Positions 24,549 through 32,483 of a DNA stretch of 64,000 nucleotides are shown piece by piece; positions within the stretch are counted from its first letter, which is position 1, and each line of letters starts with the position of its first letter. Origin of the DNA: Actinomadura alba (GTDB lineage Bacteria; Actinomycetota; Actinomycetes; Streptosporangiales; Streptosporangiaceae). The notes beneath the pieces were generated by a model. The model was given only the letters and a program-made list of their open reading frames with translations, was not told the origin of the DNA and made no database searches. The stretch lies in contig NZ_JABVEC010000001.1 of assembly GCF_014323705.1 (NCBI RefSeq), positions 248,001 through 312,000 of the forward strand, written 5' to 3'. The translations under genes and the position numbers were made by a program.

Positions 24549-25187
24549 TCACTCGCCGTCCTTCCACGCACGGACGAGCTCGTCGGCGGTGACGCGCGCG
24601 GCCAGCAGGCCGATGGTCCGCGCCATGACCTCGTCGCCGTACTCCGCGGGGACGCCCGCCACCGCGTCGCTCACCACGACGACGCGGTAGCCGAGGTCGA
24701 CCGCCTCGATGCAGAGCCCGGGAATCCCCAGGTTGAGGGAGAGGCCGGTCGCCACGACCGTGCGCACACCGAGCGCGCGCAGCGTCGTGTCGAGCGAGGT
24801 GCCGGTGAACGGAGAGAACCCGTGGTGGCGCCGCGACTCCAGGTCGTCGGCGTGGAGCAGCTCGGGCAGGACCTCGACCGCGCCGGTGCCCTCCAGCATG
24901 TGCTCGGGGTCGCGGAGCAGGCGCCTGATGAACGGGCTGTTCCCGATATGTGTGCCGGCCCGGTCGGCGCGGAACGCGGCGGTGCACTGCACGACCCGTA
25001 CCCCGGCGGCGCGGGCGGCGGCCGCGGCCTGCGACGCGTGTGCCACCACATCGCGCTCGGCACACACGGCGGCCAGCTCCGGGAACCGGCTGAGGTCGCC
25101 CGCGACACCGCGCTGCATCTCCATGACGAGCATCGCGGTGTGCCCGGGTTCGACCAGCCCGGCAAGATCGATCGTCACGACTCCCAC
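24549..25187 (-). CDS. Isochorismatase-fold protein with altered catalytic residues
   Basis: 212 residues of the isochorismatase/cysteine-hydrolase fold: AMLVMEMQRGVAGDLSR at the N-terminus, VRVVQCTAAFRADRAG, and ALGVRTVVATGLSLNLGIPG with VDLGYRVVVVSDAVAG. The usual triad is D-K-C. Here the first Asp is Glu (MEMQ) and the position of the nucleophilic Cys (T-N-x-C) reads LNLG, so hydrolase activity by the normal route is unlikely. The GTG at 25187 is only 7 bases from the operator, so the transcript may be leaderless. A GTG at 25178 is an alternative. It probably forms an operon with the SDR that follows. Confidence 0.78.
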   Translation of the reverse strand: MGVVTIDLAGLVEPGHTAMLVMEMQRGVAGDLSRFPELAAVCAERDVVAHASQAAAAARAAGVRVVQCTAAFRADRAGTHIGNSPFIRRLLRDPEHMLEGTGAVEVLPELLHADDLESRRHHGFSPFTGTSLDTTLRALGVRTVVATGLSLNLGIPGLCIEAVDLGYRVVVVSDAVAGVPAEYGDEVMARTIGLLAARVTADELVRAWKDGE

Positions 25188-25194
25188 AGTATCG

Positions 25195-25212
25195 ACCTAG
25201 CACTTGCTTGGG
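25195..25212. promoter_or_regulatory. KstR2-type operator, copy 5
   Basis: ACCTAGC-ACTT-GCTTGGG between the isochorismatase-like gene and endonuclease V. ACCTAGCACTTGCT is one mismatch from the 14-bp KstR2 motif. It nearly touches the leftward start codon and lies 28 bases from the rightward one. Confidence 0.78.
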
Positions 25213-25240
25213 TAGTTGGAAACGACCTGCACGGGCGACA

Positions 25241-25930
25241 ATGATCTCCGTGGACATACGGGAACTGCACGCGTGGCCCGAGACACCCGAAGAGGCGGCG
25301 GCGATCCAGGACCGGCTGCGGCCACTGCTCGACCTCGGCCACCCCGGGCCGCGGACCGTCCGCACGGCCGCGGGTCTCGACGTCGCCTACGCGGAGGACG
25401 GCGACCGGCTCGCCGCCACGGTCGTGGTGCTCGACACCACGACGCTCAAGGTGATCGAGGAGTCGACTGTGGTCGGCACGGCGGCTTTCGACTACGTCCC
25501 CGGGCTGTTCGCCTTCCGGGAGCTGCCCGCCCTCGTCGACGCGCTGCGCCGGCTCACGATCGTGCCGGATCTGCTGGTCAGCGACGGGCACGGCCTCGCC
25601 CACCCGCGCCGGTTCGGGCTGGCGTGCCACGTCGGCGCGCTCACCGGGCTGCCGTCGATCGGGGTCGGCAAGACCCGGTTGCTGGGCTCCTATGATCCCC
25701 CCGGCGAGCGGCGCGGCGACGCGAGCCCGCTCACCGACGGCGGCGAGGTAGTCGGCCGGGCGCTGCGCACCCAGCCGCGGGTCAAGCCGGTCTTCGTGTC
25801 GGTCGGGCACCGCATCGACCTCGACACCGCCTGCCGCCATGTGCTCGCGCTGAGCCCGCGCTACCGGCTGCCCGAGACGACGCGGCAGGCCGACCGGCTG
25901 TGCCGCGAGGCGCTCCGCCGGGCCGCCTGA
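25241..25930 (+). CDS. nfi: Endonuclease V
   Basis: A 229-residue EndoV. Metal ligands are visible as D47 in AGLDVAY, E94 in FRELPALVDAL and D115 in LLVSDGHGLAHPRRFGLA, followed by PSIGVGKTRL and the C-terminal SVGHRIDL. It nicks DNA or RNA one base 3' to deoxyinosine or inosine. The ATG at 25241 was chosen (MISVDIREL); an in-frame TTG at 25208 lies in the operator. The catalytic residues and length are normal. It is unusual to find this repair gene sharing an intergenic operator with steroid-type catabolic genes. The operator probably serves the leftward genes, but an effect on nfi is possible. Confidence 0.93.
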   Translation: MISVDIRELHAWPETPEEAAAIQDRLRPLLDLGHPGPRTVRTAAGLDVAYAEDGDRLAATVVVLDTTTLKVIEESTVVGTAAFDYVPGLFAFRELPALVDALRRLTIVPDLLVSDGHGLAHPRRFGLACHVGALTGLPSIGVGKTRLLGSYDPPGERRGDASPLTDGGEVVGRALRTQPRVKPVFVSVGHRIDLDTACRHVLALSPRYRLPETTRQADRLCREALRRAA

Positions 25931-25991
25931 CCCACGCGCACCGCCCGCTCGGACCGGCCCTGGTCGACCCGTCACCGGCCCTTGTCGACCA

Positions 25992-26009
25992 ACCAAGCGT
26001 GCGCTAGTT
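25992..26009. promoter_or_regulatory. KstR2-type operator, copy 6
   Basis: ACCAAGC-GTGC-GCTAGTT, nine bases before the ATG of the DUF35 gene. It has a perfect left arm and a weaker right arm. It should control the five-gene run to 31521. Confidence 0.7.
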
Positions 26010-26018
26010 TGGCGCGCG

Positions 26019-26444
26019 ATGGACCACGCGCGCCCGCTGCCCTCGCCGACCCCGCTGACGGCTCCTTACTGGGACGCCTGCCGGCGGGGCGAGCTCCTCA
26101 TCCAGCACTGCGCCGGCTGCGGCCGATTCGTGCACTTCCCGGAACCCGCGTGCCCCTTCTGCGGCGGCGCCGACCTGCCGTACGACCAGGTCTCGGGACG
26201 GGGCCGGATCCACACCTACAGCGTCGTCCACCGCGCCTTCCTGCCCGGCTTCGACACCCCGTACGTGCTCGCCTGGATCGATCTCGACGAGGGCGCGCGC
26301 GCCTTCGGCGACGTCGTCGGATGCCCGCCCGAGGACGTACGGATCGGATCGCGGGTGCGGGTGTGCTTCGAGGACCTGCCCGGCTTCGGCACCGTGCCCC
26401 GCTGGAGACTCCTGCTCGACCCTGTGCCCCCGCCCGACCCATGA
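26019..26444 (+). CDS. DUF35 zinc-ribbon/OB-fold protein (ChsH2-C-terminal/aldolase-partner type)
   Basis: A 141-residue protein with an N-terminal helix (TAPYWDACRRGELLIQ), a four-Cys zinc ribbon (HCAGCG and CPFCGG, ~34-53), and then an OB-fold (~58-135; GRGRIHTYSVVHRAF, VLAWIDLDEGARAFGDVVG). DUF35 proteins bind acyl-CoA and form complexes with SCP-x/Ltp2 thiolase-fold enzymes. The likely partner here is the Ltp2-like protein at 13374-14507, also under a KstR2-type operator though 12 kb away. It is the first gene of an operon with a VOC protein, two acyl-CoA synthetases and an SDR. The ATG at 26019 is almost immediately after the operator, implying a very short leader. Confidence 0.86.
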   Translation: MDHARPLPSPTPLTAPYWDACRRGELLIQHCAGCGRFVHFPEPACPFCGGADLPYDQVSGRGRIHTYSVVHRAFLPGFDTPYVLAWIDLDEGARAFGDVVGCPPEDVRIGSRVRVCFEDLPGFGTVPRWRLLLDPVPPPDP

Positions 26445-26528
26445 GCAGCCCGACCGATGAGCAGCCCGACCGATCAACCCGCAGCCCCGACCGATCAACC
26501 CGCAGTCCGACCGACGAGGAGGCCCGGC

Positions 26529-26870
26529 GTGACCCGGATCGGCAATGTCATGTACCCCGTCGACGACGTCGGCGCGGCCGTCCGCTTCTACCGCGACGTC
26601 CTCGGCCTCGAGATGAGGTTCCAGGACGGTGAGCGGTTCGCCGCTCTCGACGGGGAGGGGACGACCCTCGCGATCGCCGGGCCGCAGGAGCGGGTCGTCA
26701 GCGGTCCCGTGGTGTCGTTCAAGGTCGACGACGTCACGGCCATGGTGGACCGGCTCACGGCGGCCGGTGCCCTCCTGGTCCGGGGGCCCGAGGAGGGGCC
26801 GCACGAGGTCCGCGCCGTACTGCGCGATCCGGCCGGCAATCCCCTCGTCCTGTACGCGCCCCGCTCCTGA
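26529..26870 (+). CDS. Glyoxalase/VOC-domain protein
   Basis: A 113-residue single VOC module: RIGNVMYPVDDVGAAVRFYRDVLGLEM, then VVSFKVDDVTAMVDRL and the end LRDPAGNPLVLYAP. The GTG at 26529 is supported by GAGGAGG 8-14 bases upstream. Longer frames begin inside a short tandem repeat of GACCGATCAACCCGCAG-type units (26455-26515) and are unlikely. Members isomerise or epimerise acyl-CoAs (methylmalonyl-CoA epimerase type) or act on toxic compounds. Lying between a DUF35 protein and an acyl-CoA ligase, an acyl-CoA epimerase or isomerase role is plausible but unproven. Confidence 0.8.
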   Translation: MTRIGNVMYPVDDVGAAVRFYRDVLGLEMRFQDGERFAALDGEGTTLAIAGPQERVVSGPVVSFKVDDVTAMVDRLTAAGALLVRGPEEGPHEVRAVLRDPAGNPLVLYAPRS

Positions 26871-27008
26871 CCCGTGCCCACGGCCCCGCACCCGAGCCCG
26901 CACCCGAAGCCCGCCCAGGCCAGCCCGAGCCAGCCCGAGCCAGCCCGAGCCGGCCAAGTCCACCCGAGCCCGCACGTCGGCCCGCACCACTCCGAAAGGA
27001 CCTGTGCC

Positions 27009-28580
27009 GTGGCGCGAGACAACTCCCCCTTCGGCAACTACGCCTACGCCATTCTCACCGCCAACGCGCTGCGCACGCCCGACAAGGTGGCGCTGACCTA
27101 CTGCGGCGAGCGGAGCTTCACCTACGCCGAGCTCGACCGCCGGGTGAACCGGGTCGCGCACGCGCTGCTGGCGGCGGGAGTGACGCCCGGCATGCGGGTC
27201 GCCTCGCTCATGAACGAGACCCTGCACGTCGCCGAGGTCTACCTCGCCCAGATGAAGATCGGCTCGGTCGTCGCCGCGCTAAATCCGTACTGGACCGAGG
27301 ACACGCTCGCCCAGGTCGTGGAGCACTCGCAGTGCACCGCGTTCGTCTACGACGCGACCGTCGAGGAGCTCATCGGCCGGATCCGCCCGAGGTCGCCCGG
27401 CGTGAAGCTGTGGCTGCGGGTCTGCGGCGGCTCCGAGGACGCCGTCGACGTCGACGCGCTCGCCGCCGGGGCACCGGACACCGAACCACCGCTCGGAGGG
27501 CACGGCGACGACGTCCTCGCGCTCTTTTACACCTCGGGCACGACCGGCCTGCCCAAGGCGGTCGCGCACACCCACTTCTCCAGCCTCGCGACCGCCCAGA
27601 TCTGGCTGGACGTCGACCGCGACGAGAACTCGGTCATGGGCACCGGCTCGATCATCTGGGGCATCGGCTTCCCCGCCCTGGTCGGCCCCGCGTTCTACGC
27701 GGGCATGAAGCTGGTCCTCGAGCAGGACTGGGGCCCGGCGAACTTCCTGAAGGTCGTCCCGAGGGAGCGGGTCACGCACGTCAGCCTGATCCCGAGCTTC
27801 TTCTCCGCGCTGCTCGGCGGCGCCGAGCACGAGGACGCGGACCTGTCGTCGCTGCGGGCGATCGTGCTCGGCGGCGAGCCCCTGCTGCCCTCACTGCGCG
27901 AACGCATCCTCGACCGGGTGCCCGGTGCCGGGATCTACAGCTACTACGGGCAGACCGAGGCCCCGTACACCTGCTTCGGCCGGCAGCACGACGGCAGCCA
28001 GGACATCTCATCGGTGGGGCGGGCGCGCATGTCGTGCGCCGTGCGGATCACCGGGCCGGGCGGCGATCGCGTCGTGGGCGAGGTCGGTGAGATCAATCTG
28101 GCCGGGCCCAACGTGATGGCGGGCTACGACGGGCGCCCGGAGAAGACCGCCGAGGTGCTGCGGGACGGCTGGTACGTGGGCGGCGACCTCGGGATCGTCG
28201 ACGAACGCGGCTTCCTGACGGTGCTGGGCCGCCGCGAGGACTCCATCCTCAAGGGCGGGCAATGGACGCAGCCCGCCCAGCTGGAGGAGGCGGCGACCGG
28301 GGTCGACGGCGTCGCCGAGGCCGGCGCCGTCGGCGTGCCCGCCCACCCGGACGGCGGGGACGCCGTCGAGCAGCGGATCCTCGTCGCGGTCGTGCCCCGC
28401 TCCGGCGCCGACCTGGACGCCGACGCCGTACGGACGGCACTGACGGCCAGGCTGCCCGCGCACCAGGCGCCCGACGCGGTCGTGGTGGCGGCCGAGCTGC
28501 CGCACACGCAGGACGCGTCCGGCGGGCCGGGCAAGCTGCTCCGCCGGAGCATCCGCGATCAGTACGCCGGCAGCCTCTGA
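27009..28580 (+). CDS. AMP-forming acyl-CoA synthetase (FadD-type)
   Basis: A 523-residue ANL ligase with a full motif set: P-loop LFYTSGTTGLPKAVAHTH (~175), A5 YYGQTEAPYT (~315), hinge region WYVGGDLGIVDERGFLTVLGRRED, and a C-terminal lysine in GGPGKLLRRSIRD. It should activate a carboxylic acid with ATP and CoA. In a KstR2-type operon the expected substrate is a steroid or terpenoid degradation acid such as HIP (FadD3 role), but the sequence alone does not show this. The GTG at 27009 has AAAGGA 8 bases upstream. Short CAGCCCGAGC repeats (26918-26950) precede it. It contrasts with the degenerate ligase at 19456. Confidence 0.87.
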   Translation: MARDNSPFGNYAYAILTANALRTPDKVALTYCGERSFTYAELDRRVNRVAHALLAAGVTPGMRVASLMNETLHVAEVYLAQMKIGSVVAALNPYWTEDTLAQVVEHSQCTAFVYDATVEELIGRIRPRSPGVKLWLRVCGGSEDAVDVDALAAGAPDTEPPLGGHGDDVLALFYTSGTTGLPKAVAHTHFSSLATAQIWLDVDRDENSVMGTGSIIWGIGFPALVGPAFYAGMKLVLEQDWGPANFLKVVPRERVTHVSLIPSFFSALLGGAEHEDADLSSLRAIVLGGEPLLPSLRERILDRVPGAGIYSYYGQTEAPYTCFGRQHDGSQDISSVGRARMSCAVRITGPGGDRVVGEVGEINLAGPNVMAGYDGRPEKTAEVLRDGWYVGGDLGIVDERGFLTVLGRREDSILKGGQWTQPAQLEEAATGVDGVAEAGAVGVPAHPDGGDAVEQRILVAVVPRSGADLDADAVRTALTARLPAHQAPDAVVVAAELPHTQDASGGPGKLLRRSIRDQYAGSL

Positions 28581-28597
28581 GCAGGCGGGACGGCCAG

Positions 28598-30757
28598 GTG
28601 ACGGGAACGTCGATGCGGTTCCTCGCGGAACACGAGGTCAAGGCCTGGATCCGCGGGTTCGGCATCGCCGTGCCGCGCGCCGGCACCGCACCGGATCCGC
28701 GGGCCGTCGAGCCGGTCGCGAGTGCTCTCACGCCCCCGCTGGTGGTGAAGGCGTACGGTCCCGGGCTGGTGCACAAGAGCGAAGCAGGGGCCGTACGGCT
28801 CGACCTCGCCACGGGCGCGGCCGCCGCCGAAGCGGCCCGCGAAATGCTGGAGACCCTCGCCGGTCACGGCATCACGCCGGACGGCTTCCTGGTCGAGGAG
28901 CAGGCCGAGGCCGGCGTCGAGATGATCGTCGGAACGGTCCTCGATCCGGCGTTCGGACCCGTGCTGCTGGCCGGGCTGGGCGGCGTGTGGACCGAAGTGC
29001 TCCGCGACACCGTGTTGCGGCTGTGCCCGGTCACCGAGGCCGACGCGCGCTCCATGCTCCGGGAGCTGCGCGGAGCCGCCCTGCTCGACGGCTCGCGCGG
29101 CCGGCCGCCCGTGGATCGCGACGCCCTGGTCAGAGTGCTCCTCGCGGTCGGCGGCCCCGGCGGCGTCGCGGAGAGGCTGGGCGAGGCGCCGGCGGAGTTC
29201 GAGCTCAACCCGGTGGTCTGCGGCCCCGGCGGCGCGATCGCCGTCGACGCCCGCCTCACCGGTCTGCGCGAGCCGCCGCCGGCGCGCGGCGAGCCCGTGA
29301 ACCCCGGGCGCCGGCCCGCACCGCGCCGCCGCGACGACTTCGACCGGCTGTTCGCGCCACGAGGCATCGCGGTCGTCGGCGCCTCGGCCACCAGGCCCAA
29401 CTTCGGCAACATGTTCCTCGGCTTCTACCGGGCGAGCGGCGTCCCGGGCACCCTCGTGGCCGTGCACCCCACGGCGGCCGAGATCGACGGCGTGCCCTGC
29501 GTGCGGTCGCTGGCAGAGGTGCCACGCGAGACCGACTACGCGCTGGTCGCCGTCCCGGCCGAACGGTGTCCCGGCGTCGTACGGCGGGCGGCGGGCATCC
29601 CGTACGTCCAGGTCATGAGCGGCGGGTTCCGTGAGGCGGGCCGCGCGGACCTCGAGAGCGACCTCGTCGCGGCGGCCCGGGAGGCGGGCGTGCGGCTGCT
29701 CGGCCCGAACTGCATGGGCGTCTACTCCCCCGCGGGCGGCCAGACGTTCCTCGGCGGTGAGCCGGGCCGACCGGGCCGGATCGCGGTCGCCTCGCAGAGC
29801 GGCGGCATGGCCGGCGAGGTCGTCAAGGTCGGCGAGCGGCGGGGGCTGGCGTTCTCGAAGGTCGCGACGGTCGGCAACAGCGCCGACGTGACCCCCGCCG
29901 AACTGCTGCGCCACTTCTCCGGCGACCCCGGCACCAGCGCCGTCGGGCTGTACCTGGAGGATCCACGCGACGGCCGGGGCCTGTTCGAGGCGCTCCAGGC
30001 GACGGCCAAGCCCGTCGTCGCGCTGATCGGCGGACTCAGCGGCCAGGGACGGCACGCCGCCGCGTCGCACACCGGCGGCATGGTGAGCGACGCCCGTGTG
30101 TGGGACGCGCTGGGGGCGCAGACCGGCGTCAGCGTCGTCACGAGCCAGGACGACCTCCTCGGCGTCCTGCACTTCTTCGACCTGCACGCGTGCCGCGCGG
30201 CGCCCGGCGACGCGGGTGTCCTGGTGATCGGGCCGAGCGGCGGGGCGGGCGTGCTCGCTGCGGACGTGTTCGACGCCGCCGGGCTCGATCTCACGCCGCT
30301 GCCCGAGGGCACCCTGGCTCCGCTCCGCGAGCTCGGTCTCGGTACAGGCGGCGTGCTCGCCAACCCCCTCGAGACCCCGGTCGGGCCGCGTGCCGACCCG
30401 GCCACGGTGCGGCGCGCGGTCACCGCGGTCCTCGGCCACCGGCCGTACGCCGACGTCGTCGCGCACGTCAACGTGCAGAGCTTCGTCAGCTACGGCGGAA
30501 CGGGCACCGGCGCGCTGCCCGCGTACGCCCACGCCGTCGGCGCGCTGCAGGAGGAGTACGGGGACGTCCGCGTCACGCTGGTCACCCGGAACGCCGAGTG
30601 CGCCCCGACTGAGGTCGAGAGCGACGTACGGTCGATCGCGCGCGCCGCCGGCGTACCGGTCTACCGGACGATGGAGGCGGCGGCGGTCGCCGTGGCCGCG
30701 GGCCGCAGATGGCAGGCGAGCCGCCGGACGGCCGGCGGCACGGATCGGCAGGAGTGA
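28598..30757 (+). CDS. ADP-forming acyl-CoA synthetase with permuted domain order
   Basis: A 719-residue NDP-forming acyl-CoA synthetase. Residues ~1-225 are the ATP-grasp domain (VVKAYGPGLVHKSEAGAVRLDL, GFLVEEQAEAGVEMIVG, EFELNPVV). Residues ~245-370 are the CoA-binding Rossmann domain (APRGIAVVGASATRPNFGN). Residues ~385-690 are the succinyl-CoA-ligase-like domain with the phospho-His loop AAASHTGGM. In most fused enzymes the ATP-grasp part is C-terminal, so the order here is reversed. It interconverts acyl-CoA plus ADP and acid plus ATP. The GTG at 28598 was taken; the ATG at 28613 is possible. It sits directly after an AMP-forming ligase. Confidence 0.85.
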   Translation: MTGTSMRFLAEHEVKAWIRGFGIAVPRAGTAPDPRAVEPVASALTPPLVVKAYGPGLVHKSEAGAVRLDLATGAAAAEAAREMLETLAGHGITPDGFLVEEQAEAGVEMIVGTVLDPAFGPVLLAGLGGVWTEVLRDTVLRLCPVTEADARSMLRELRGAALLDGSRGRPPVDRDALVRVLLAVGGPGGVAERLGEAPAEFELNPVVCGPGGAIAVDARLTGLREPPPARGEPVNPGRRPAPRRRDDFDRLFAPRGIAVVGASATRPNFGNMFLGFYRASGVPGTLVAVHPTAAEIDGVPCVRSLAEVPRETDYALVAVPAERCPGVVRRAAGIPYVQVMSGGFREAGRADLESDLVAAAREAGVRLLGPNCMGVYSPAGGQTFLGGEPGRPGRIAVASQSGGMAGEVVKVGERRGLAFSKVATVGNSADVTPAELLRHFSGDPGTSAVGLYLEDPRDGRGLFEALQATAKPVVALIGGLSGQGRHAAASHTGGMVSDARVWDALGAQTGVSVVTSQDDLLGVLHFFDLHACRAAPGDAGVLVIGPSGGAGVLAADVFDAAGLDLTPLPEGTLAPLRELGLGTGGVLANPLETPVGPRADPATVRRAVTAVLGHRPYADVVAHVNVQSFVSYGGTGTGALPAYAHAVGALQEEYGDVRVTLVTRNAECAPTEVESDVRSIARAAGVPVYRTMEAAAVAVAAGRRWQASRRTAGGTDRQE

Positions 30758-30759
30758 AC

Positions 30760-31521
30760 ATGGGCAGGCTCGACGGCAAGGTGGCGCTGATCACCGGTGG
30801 CGCTCGTGGCATGGGCCGGTCGCATGTGCGGCGGTTCGTGACCGAGGGTGCCCAGGTGGTCTTCGGCGACGTCCTCGAGGAGGAGGGCGGGAGGCTCGCC
30901 GCCGAGGTCGGCGACGCGTGCCGGTTCATCCGGATGGACGTCACCGAACCCGAGGACTGGACTCGCGCCGTGGACACCGCGGTGACCACGTTCGGCCGGC
31001 TCGACGCCCTGGTGAACAACGCCGGGATCATCAAACACAGAACGATCGAGGAGATGACCCTCGAGGAGTGCCGCCGGATCCTCGACGTCAACCTGGTCGG
31101 CCAGTGGCTCGGGGTGAAGGCGGTGATCGAGCCGATGAAGACGGCCGGCGGAGGCTCCATCGTCAACGTGTCGTCGACCGAGGGCTTCATCGCGGCCTCC
31201 GGCCTGGCCGCCTACAGCGCCAGCAAGTTCGGCGTGCGCGGGCTGACCAAGGCGGCGGCCCGCGAACTCGGCGGCTACGGCATCCGGGTCAACTCCATCC
31301 ATCCGGGCGGCATCATCACCGCGATGGTGATGGATCCGGACGTGGTGGCGGCCACGGCCGACAGCGCCGAGGCGTTTTTCAAGAACCTGCCGCTCGGCCG
31401 CATGGGCCGGACCCGCGAGGTGAGCGGGCTGGTCGTCTTCCTCGCCAGCGACGAGTCGAGCTACTGCACCGGCAGCGAGGTCCTGGTCGACGGCGGCATG
31501 ATCACCGGCGCCGGCTACTGA
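30760..31521 (+). CDS. 3-alpha/20-beta-hydroxysteroid-dehydrogenase-like SDR
   Basis: A 253-residue classical SDR: TGGARGMG near the start, NNAG, Ser in NVSSTEG, catalytic Tyr/Lys in YSASKFG, and TGSEVLVDGGMITGAGY at the end. The opening MGRLDGKVALITGGARGMGRSHVRRF and the acidic FGDVLEEEG (NAD preference) are what I associate with 20-beta-HSD/FabG3-type hydroxysteroid dehydrogenases. The ATG at 30760 has AGGAG 5 bases upstream; the preceding gene's stop is two bases away. It is last in the DUF35 operon and convergent with the HyuAB operon, 110 bases apart. Confidence 0.85.
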   Translation: MGRLDGKVALITGGARGMGRSHVRRFVTEGAQVVFGDVLEEEGGRLAAEVGDACRFIRMDVTEPEDWTRAVDTAVTTFGRLDALVNNAGIIKHRTIEEMTLEECRRILDVNLVGQWLGVKAVIEPMKTAGGGSIVNVSSTEGFIAASGLAAYSASKFGVRGLTKAAARELGGYGIRVNSIHPGGIITAMVMDPDVVAATADSAEAFFKNLPLGRMGRTREVSGLVVFLASDESSYCTGSEVLVDGGMITGAGY

Positions 31522-31631
31522 ACACCGGCCGGCGACCGCCGCTCCACGGGTCACCGTCACCGGCGCACCGCGCTGCCGGGGCGGAACCGCCGGCCCGGTG
31601 CGGCGCTCGGCGCGGCGTTCTGCCGGGTCGG

Positions 31632-32483
31632 CTACGACGGCGGGTCGGTGAGCCCGTAGGCCGTGGCGAAGTCTCGCAGCCCAGGGAGCGCTTCGCGGGT
31701 ACGCCGCCACGGGCGCACGATCAACCGGTCGACGCCGAGCGCCGCCCAGGCCTCGACCTCGTCCGGGCCGGTCAGCTCGTAGGCGTGCACGGTGACCTCG
31801 AACGGCCGGTCCGCCCGCCCGGCCTCCTCGCGGAACTGCCGGAGCCGTTCCAGCCGGCCCGCCGCCGCCCCGAGCGTCTGCGGCATGCTGAGCCAGCCGT
31901 CCCAGCGCGCCGCCCTGCGCAGGGCCGCGTCGGATTCCCCGCCGACGACGACGGGGAGCGGGTCCTGCACCGGCTTCGGCTCGAAGGCCACCTCGGGGAA
32001 GTCGTAGAACTCACCGTGGTGCTCGACGGCGTCCTCGGTCCACAGCCTGCGCGCGACCGCGATCGCCTCGTCCAGGCGCCGGCCACGCGTACGGAAGTCC
32101 AGCCCGGCCGCGATCCACTCCCCCTCGTACCAGCCCGCGCCGACCCCCGTGACCGCCCTGCCGCCGGAGATCTGGTCGAGGGTCGCGAACGCCCGGGCGG
32201 ACACGAACGGGTGCCGCAGGCCGAAGAGGTGGACCGCGGTGCCCAGCCTGATCCGTGAGGTGACGGCGGCGAGCGCGCACAGGTAGGCGGGCGCGTCGAA
32301 CAGCGGGGTGCGCGGCTCGATACCGGGCTCGCTCGTGCCCGGGTAGGCCGCCGTCGACAGGTCGGTCGCGAACACGAGGTGCTCGGGCATCCAGAGGGAC
32401 TCGAACCCCAGCCGGTCGGCCTCGATCGCGAGATCCCGCCAAATCGCGGGATGGACCAGCCCGAGCGGGACCCCGAACCTCAC
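31632..32483 (-). CDS. LLM-class F420-dependent oxidoreductase
   Basis: A 283-residue LLM TIM barrel: FESLWMPEHLVFATD, SRIRLGTAVHLFGLRHP, GGRAVTGVGAGWYEGEW and DFRTRGRRLDEAI, the pattern of actinobacterial F420-dependent LLM enzymes (TIGR03619-like), not FMN luciferases. The GTG at 32483 overlaps the hyuB stop (GTGA), so it is the last gene of the five-gene leftward operon beginning with the acyl-CoA dehydrogenases. It probably performs a hydride transfer or oxygenation on a ring substrate in the same pathway; the substrate is unknown. Confidence 0.85.
   Translation of the reverse strand: MRFGVPLGLVHPAIWRDLAIEADRLGFESLWMPEHLVFATDLSTAAYPGTSEPGIEPRTPLFDAPAYLCALAAVTSRIRLGTAVHLFGLRHPFVSARAFATLDQISGGRAVTGVGAGWYEGEWIAAGLDFRTRGRRLDEAIAVARRLWTEDAVEHHGEFYDFPEVAFEPKPVQDPLPVVVGGESDAALRRAARWDGWLSMPQTLGAAAGRLERLRQFREEAGRADRPFEVTVHAYELTGPDEVEAWAALGVDRLIVRPWRRTREALPGLRDFATAYGLTDPPS

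Noticed and set aside
26441..26632. Frame starting at an ATGA overlap with the DUF35 stop
   Set aside because: It runs through short tandem repeats and then antisense-like Arg-rich sequence in the wrong frame of the VOC gene; the GTG at 26529 has a strong ribosome site instead.
28559..30532. Minus-strand open frame opposite the ADP-forming synthetase
   Set aside because: Shadow of a well-supported gene; Arg/Gly/Asp-rich composition without motifs.
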